Of a DNA stretch of 64,000 nucleotides, positions 58,400 through 64,000 are shown in pieces; the stretch's first letter is position 1, and every line of letters begins with the position of its first letter. The stretch comes from Corydoras sp. C115 (lineage: Eukaryota; Chordata; Actinopteri; Siluriformes; Callichthyidae). A model generated the notes under the pieces. It did no database searches. It saw only the letters and a list, made by a program, of their open reading frames with translations, and was not told the origin of the DNA. The DNA lies in NCBI GenBank assembly GCA_019802505.1, contig JAFMOC010000072.1, positions 1,080,501 through 1,144,500 on the forward strand, given 5' to 3'. The translations under genes and the position numbers were made by a program.

Positions 58400-58930
58400 T
58401 TTTATTTGTAGTGCACTTTACATTTGATCACAAATCTCTACAACAAGTGCTACAACATAGAACAACTAACAACATATAAAAGCAAAAAGTTAAGAATAGT
58501 AAATTCTTCTAAAAAAAAAAGCAGATAACAACACTATAAAAGCAACAATCAATTAAAAATGATCAGTTCTTCTAAAAAGCAGATAAAAACACTATAAAAG
58601 AAACAATCAATTAAGAATTTGCAGCCCATGGTAAGTTCTTCTAAAAAGAAATGTTTTAAGTCCTTTTTTAAAACTTTCTATTTCCTGAGGAGCTCTCAGC
58701 TGGTCAGGTAGAACATTCCACAAGCGTGGTGCGGCAGTACAAAAGGCTCTATCACCCATGGTGCTGAGCTTAGTTCTGGGGAGGAGGAAGCGGTTTGAAT
58801 TTACAGAGCGAAGCGATCGTGATGATGTTTTCCCGGGTAAGAAGTTCTTTCAGATATGAAGGTGCATTTCCATGTATGCACTGGTAAGCAAGAAGGGAGA
58901 CCTTGTATTCAAATGCACAACAAAACATTA
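58394..58930 (-). repeat. Old fish repeat with internal tandem units
   Basis: TTTTATTTGTAGTGCACTTT, CAGCTGGTCAGGTAGAACAT, TCCACAAGCGTGGTGC. Units with CTTCTAAAAA..GCAGATAA..CACTATAAAAG..CAATCAATTAA repeat between 58500 and 58640. Confidence 0.5.
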
Positions 58931-59270
58931 ACTTTTTAGTTTTTGTGTGTGTTTGTGTGTGTGAGATGGTTTTTCTGTACTTTTCCCAATTTAATCTATG
59001 CTTCGGGTATTATATATTCCATCCTCTGTAATAAAATCTCATGCCATTGGGAAACCACTGATAGCCACTGATTTTTTACACCCGCTCATGTTTCTTTCCT
59101 ACAACCTCGTTCGGTGTAGCCTGCCACCCCAAAATATTGGGCCACTCATAAGATTATTTGTTTATTGGCATTCTGTGCAATGCCCACACCACATCTGTTC
59201 ATACTCTACTTCTTTACTTCTAAGTCATTCAGTTTGGCCGGTGCCCTTGTCTATATTCTTAGGTTTCTAC

Positions 59271-59286
59271 ACACACACACACACAC

Positions 59287-59374
<88 letters not shown>
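59271..59374. repeat. (AC)n-(TA)n array
   Basis: (AC)n 59271-59286 then about 43 TA units. Confidence 0.95.
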
Positions 59375-59376
<2 letters not shown>

Positions 59377-59384
59377 CAACACTT

Positions 59385-60172
59385 TTAAGTATTCATTTCA
59401 AAAGATGCCACTGAATCAGGGTTGTCATGGCTTTGTGTAGGCATTTAAACAAAATAAGACCAACTTTAGTAATTAACAAACAGCACTGCTCACATGTGAC
59501 ATGTTTTTTTATTACTTCCGTTCCTGTCTTTTATTGCCATGCGTGCTTTTTGCTTCCTTTGGTATCTATTTTGGGGCCAGGCGACATTAACTCACATGGG
59601 AGTAAAATAGAGCAGACAGGCATGTATTAATAGCATCAGGTCGAGACAGTTTTATAGAGATTAATTAGGCCACTGTTTCTAGAACATTAAAAAGCTCGAA
59701 ATGTGTCATAGACAACTCAGATTCTTGACTGAAGTTTGATTTAAATATTAAATTACTCATTTAATTATGGTACATTGTGTACTTTGTTCTGAAGCTATTA
59801 ATGCTTAAAAATACTGTACTGTTGAAAAAAATATTCATATGCATGGTTCAATGTTAAACCATTAAAAAAAGTGTTTTATTATATTATATTTCAATTTATA
59901 AAATGAGCATTAATTAAATGCCATGCAACATATCAAGCTTTTTAAATTCAGAGTGCACAGGTTTTTCTCTTTAAAAAATGGGTTTGTCTGAATTGGATGG
60001 CAGTATAAGTTGATTAATTTCTATTTGGTCAAGTTAATGATTTAAAAAAAAGTTTTGGGTCACTTCCAACTTTATGAACAGCTGACAAAATGGAACAGGC
60101 ACTAACATGTTTATGATCACTGGCTGGTCAGATCTCATTATCTTCCTCTAAAACCAGTACTAAGGACTAGGC
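59385..60172. other. Unique AT-rich spacer
   Basis: No gene recognised. Confidence 0.4.
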
Positions 60173-60300
60173 ATCGGGGGGGGGGTGCTGGGCACAGACA
60201 AAGACACACACAAATACCGGAGAACGACCGGAGAACAGGAAACTCCACTCAGATTGGGATTCGAACCTGGATCTCCAGTACTAAAAGGCAAACATCTCAA
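60173..60300 (-). repeat. SINE family A, old fragment
   Basis: G-run, then GTGCTGGGCACAGAC to CTAAAAGGCAAACATC. Most of the body is missing. Confidence 0.65.
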
Positions 60301-60318
60301 ACTATGACTTACTTAATT

Positions 60319-60664
60319 CATTCATTCATTATCTCCCGCTTTATCCTATAATAGGGTCGCTCGGGGGGTTCCCCATGCCCATCCAGGGGAGAACGTTTCG
60401 GGCGCTGGGCAGATAGACCCAGGACAGGGCACCAATCCATCGCTGGGCACACACTCACTCACAGACACACACTATATGGGGCAATTTGGAGAATTCAATT
60501 AACTTGATCCATGTTTTTGGACTGTGGGAGGAAACCGGAGAACCCGGAGGAAACCCATGCGGACACGGGGAGAACATGGAAACTCCACCCAGATGGGGAT
60601 TCGAACCGGGAATCCCTAGTGCTGAGAGGAGAACGTCCTAACCACTAAGCCACCGTGCCGCCCC
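60319..60664 (-). repeat. SINE family A, complete, with TSD
   Basis: TSD GACTTACTTAATT at 60306-60318 and 60665-60677. Confidence 0.96.
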
Positions 60665-60933
60665 GACTTACTTAATTATACATTAATTTAGAAAACAATA
60701 CAATAATTTGTTTGTATATTGCGACATAGTTAAGAAATTTCAAATCTATAGACTTACAGATGTGAGAAGACAGATGTCCACACTGCACTTTTCTCTGTGT
60801 ATGCAATGTTATGTTTTGCTTGGATGCCGTTCTCTGCTGTGGATACTGTCTGTATGAGTTTCATTCATGGTCTACACATTTTATGTTAGATATAATATAT
60901 TATCAATATTTTGCTTAATTGTATTTTATTTTT

Positions 60934-61282
60934 CATTCATTCATTCATTATCTCCCACTTTATCCTCTATTAGGGTCGCGGTGGGGTTCCCCATGCCCAT
61001 CCAGGGAAGAACGTTTCGGGCGCTGGGCAGATACACCCAGGACAGGGTGCCAATCTATCACTGGACACACACTCACTCACACAAACACACTCTATAGGGG
61101 GCAATTTGGAGAACTCAATTGACTTGATCCATGTTTTTAGACTGTGGGAGGAAACCGGAGAACCCGGAGGAAACCCATGCGGACATGGGGAGAACATGGA
61201 AATTCCACCCAGATGGGGATTCGAACCTGGAATCCCTAGCGCTGACAGGCGAACGTGTTAATCACTAAACCACCGTGCCGCC
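60934..61282 (-). repeat. SINE family A, complete
   Basis: Head ends GTGCCGCCC. Flanking TATTTTATT suggests the TSD. Confidence 0.93.
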
Positions 61283-61614
61283 CTATTTTATTATTATTAT
61301 TAATAATAATATTGTTTCTTTTCTTGTGTTTAAATTTACCATTAGGTGTTCTTGCCGAGGAGCAAAATTAAAATTCGAAGCATTGCACTGAAGATCGATC
61401 TCTTATTGAAATGTATGGTGCATCACCAAGATATGAATCAGACAATGGTGAACACAGACTGTTAAACAGCTCCAGTCTTAAATACAGCAAAAAACCCACT
61501 TTTAAATCTGTAACAATAAAAATGTTAAATTCTCAAATTATTAAAACATATTAAATATGAAAAGGTTGATGTGGCACAGTGTACACGTGTCTGCTTATAT
61601 ATGTATTAATATAT
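61283..61614. other. Unique spacer
   Basis: No gene recognised. Confidence 0.4.
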
Positions 61615-61952
61615 CATTCATTCATTATCTCCCGCTTTATCCTCTATTAGGGTCGCGGTGGGGTTCCCCATGCCCATCCAGGGGAGAACGTCTCGGGCGC
61701 TGGGCAGATAGACCCAGGACAGGGAGCCAATCCATCGCTGGGCACACACTCACTCACTCACAAACACACTCTATATGGGGCATTTTTTTTTTGGGAGAAT
61801 TCAATTGACTTGATCCATGTTTTTTGGACTGTGGGAGGAAACGGGAGAACCCGGAGGAAACCCACGGAGACACGGGGAGAACATGGAAACTCCACCCAGA
61901 TTGGGATTCGAACCGGGAATCCCTAGTGCTGAGAGGAGAACGTGCTAAACAT
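61615..61952 (-). repeat. SINE family A, head truncated
   Basis: Ends GAGAACGTGCTAAAC. Head-to-head with the next copy, 31 bases apart. Confidence 0.93.
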
Positions 61953-61983
61953 GCATGCAATTTCGGTTGTTACTGTAGTTTGG

Positions 61984-62321
61984 GGGCGGCACGGTGGCTT
62001 AGTGGTTATCACGTTCGCCTCTCAGCGCTAGGGATTCCCGGTTCGAATCCCCATCTGGGTGGAGTTTTCATGTTCTCCCCGTGTCTGCGTGGGTTTCCTC
62101 CGGGTTCTCCGGTTTCCTCCCACAGTCCAAAAACATGGATCAAGTCAATTGAGTTCTCCAAATTGCCCCATATAGAGTGTCTGTGTGAGTGAGTGTGTGA
62201 TGGATTGGCGTCCTGTCCTGGGTCTATCTGCCCAGCGCCCGAGACGTTCTCCCCTGGATGGGCATGGGGAACCCCACCGCGACCCTAATAGAGGATAAAG
62301 CGAGAGATAATGAATGAATGA
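61984..62321 (+). repeat. SINE family A, reference complete copy
   Basis: TSD ACTGTAGTTTGG at 61972-61983 and 62322-62333. Layout: tRNA-like head 61984-62055 with A-box-like TGGCTTAGTGG and B box GGTTCGAATCC; V-SINE-like core about 62065-62130; a GTGTGAGTGAGTG stretch; 3' body with GGCGTCCTGTCCTGGG and CGAGACGTTCTCCCC; tail GATAAAGCGAGAGATAATG(AATG)n. Non-coding; such elements rely on a LINE for movement. Confidence 0.96.
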
Positions 62322-62395
62322 ACTGTAGTTTGGTTGTATAACTTTTGCAATCAACAACTTTGTTTAAATCATGGCTTTCAATTTTGTATAAATAT

Positions 62396-62768
62396 TCATC
62401 CATTCATTCATTCATTCATTTATTTATTCATTATCTTCTGCTTAATCTTCTTCTGGAGCCGCGGTGAGGGGGTGTCCCATGCCCATCCAGGGGAGAACGT
62501 TTCGGGCGCTGGGCAGATACACTCAGGATAAGGTGCAAATCTATCACTGGGCACAATCACTTACACAGACACACACAAACACTAAACTATATGGGCAATT
62601 CAGAGCATTCAATTTACCTTGAATCCATGTTTTGGGACTGTGGGAGGAAACTGGCGAACCTGGAGGAAACCCACGCGGACACGGGGAGAACATGGAAAGT
62701 CAACTCAAATAGGGATTCAAACCTGGAATCCCCAGCGCTGAGCGGCGGACATGCTAACCACTAAGCCA
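62396..62768 (-). repeat. SINE family A, older
   Basis: Long mixed ATTC/ATTT tail. Head ends AACCACTAAGCCACTAG. Confidence 0.88.
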
Positions 62769-62825
62769 CTAGTATAATTTAATTTAAGCCCTCGTATAAT
62801 TTAATATATAAATTGAAATGAACAG

Positions 62826-63177
62826 GGGCGGCACGGTGGCTTAGTGGTTAGCACGTTCGCCTCTCAGCGCTAGGGATTCCCGGTTCGGATCCCCATCTGG
62901 GTGGAGTTTCCATGTTCTCCCCGTGTCCGCGTGGGTTTCCTCCGGGTTCTCCGGTTTCCTCCCACAGTCCAAAAACATGGATCAAGTTAATTGAGTTCTC
63001 TAAATTGCCCCATATAGAGTGTGTGTGTGTGAGTGAGTGTGTACCCAGCGATGGATTGGCGCCCTGTCCTGGGTGTATCTGCCCAGCGCCCGAGACGTTC
63101 TCCCCTGGATGGGCATGGGGAACCCCACCGCAACCCTAATAGAAGATAAAGTGGGAGATAATGAATGAATGAATGAA
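62826..63177 (+). repeat. SINE family A, complete, with TSD
   Basis: TSD TGAAATGAACAG at 62814-62825 and 63178-63189. Confidence 0.96.
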
Positions 63178-63189
63178 TGAAATGAACAG

Positions 63190-63875
63190 TCTCCTTTGTA
63201 TCTGCTGAAAGAACACAGAACACAACTGTCAACTGTGTTTATCGGTGATCATGGAGCACCTTTGACTAACAGGATCAGCATTATTTAAAAGTAAATGTTA
63301 ATAAAAATATTAATAAGACTTTATTAATTACTGTATGACTGTGATAATGCTTAGTGATTAAACGGTAATTTTACTTGAGGCTCTAGGTCGGATCTAAAGC
63401 ACAAAGATGCATTTTATTCACTGAGCTGATGCTGCTTGCACATTATTAACAGATTGCATATGAGCTTTTGTGTGAAACTAACTTCAATAAGTTGATTTAG
63501 TGAGGTATGAATATAAAATGACAAACAGGCCTACATAGTTAACTGTCACTTGGAAAAAGACCAGAGCATTATGGCCTCTATGAAGCACCGAGAGATAATA
63601 AAATCAAGACGTGACAGCCTCAGCAAGAAAGTCTAAACTGGGACATAGTTGTATCTTCTAACAAGACCGTAATAAAAAAACATACCTTATAATGAACTCA
63701 CTGAACACAGAGTTAAAGTTCTGACAAATATAAATCCTATAGAACGTACAATGGGTCTGGAGAATTCTGTATGGATTAATGCTCTCTTATTTTCCATCTA
63801 ACATTGTTTTGTATCATTGTATTTTAAATATAGAACAGCTTTTTTGAATAATTATAAAAAATATATATTTCACTA
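63190..63875. other. Unique spacer
   Basis: AT-rich. No gene recognised. Confidence 0.4.
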
Positions 63876-64000
63876 GGCGGCACGGAGGCTTAGTGGTTTA
63901 GCACGTTCGCCTCTCAGCGCTAGGGATTCCCGGTTCGAATCCCCATCTGGGTGGAGTTTCCATGTTCTCCCCGTGTCCGCGTGGGTTTCCTCCGGGTTCT
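63876..64000 (+). repeat. SINE family A, cut by the window end
   Basis: Head GGCGGCACGGAGGCTTAGTG with the extra T in GTGGTTTAGC, continuing into the core. Confidence 0.94.

Noticed and set aside
58998..59440. 91- and 138-codon frames rich in Tyr-Ile
   Set aside because: Read-through of a (TA)n microsatellite.
61984..62055. SINE heads as tRNA genes
   Set aside because: A and B boxes are present but acceptor and anticodon arms do not fold as a functional tRNA, and the sequence continues into the SINE core.
1..64000. CRISPR arrays, operons, bacterial promoters or ribosome-binding sites
   Set aside because: Regular repeats here are microsatellites or SINE arrays without unique spacers, and the sequence is vertebrate.

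Overview
The window is genomic DNA from a teleost fish. Three things show this: one intact vertebrate-type G-protein-coupled receptor gene (gpr22), one canonical eukaryotic tRNA-Phe(GAA) gene, and a background of fish-type retroposons. The species cannot be fixed from the sequence. The unspliced coding frame of gpr22 (26448-27911, + strand, 487 codons) is the only protein gene I can support. Nearly every other open frame is a translation of a SINE, a microsatellite or AT-rich spacer.

The dominant component is one tRNA-derived SINE family, called family A here. It resembles the zebrafish DANA/V-SINE group: a head with A and B boxes, a conserved central block (GTTCTCCCCGTGT to TTTCCTCCGGGT), and a GATAAAGCGG..GATAATGAATGAAT tail. 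By hand I count about 65 full, truncated or deleted copies in both orientations, roughly 18-19 kb or close to 29% of the window. Many have clean 10-14 bp target-site duplications (TSDs). Two tail/body types can be told apart. Other repeats are an older tRNA-derived SINE that shares its 3' tail with an L2-type LINE (family B), L2 fragments, two 393-399 bp hAT-type MITEs with perfect 8-bp TSDs, a decayed Tc1/mariner-like segment, several old fish repeats, and many (TA)n, (GT)n and (AAT)n arrays.

Layout: 1-4 kb is mostly unique DNA with a deep nest of old repeats at 1.2-2.8 kb. 4-25.9 kb is SINE-rich intergenic DNA, with a four-unit SINE array at 14.2-15.3 kb and a MITE at 24.9 kb. 25.9-30.6 kb holds gpr22 and its 3' region and is the longest stretch free of family A. 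30.6-37.2 kb has SINEs, a broken Tc1-like element and AT-rich arrays. tRNA-Phe lies at 37.26 kb. 38-64 kb is again SINE-rich, with a reused-target SINE array at 40.5-41.7 kb, a three-layer nest at 42.3-43.3 kb, and two SINE doublets with triplicated TSDs at 48.1-48.8 and 49.4-50.1 kb.

I found no new gene system. The most notable features are in insertion history: repeated SINE integration at the same target, templated inverted filler DNA in two SINE copies, unique segments duplicated on either side of SINEs, and a SINE-free zone around gpr22.
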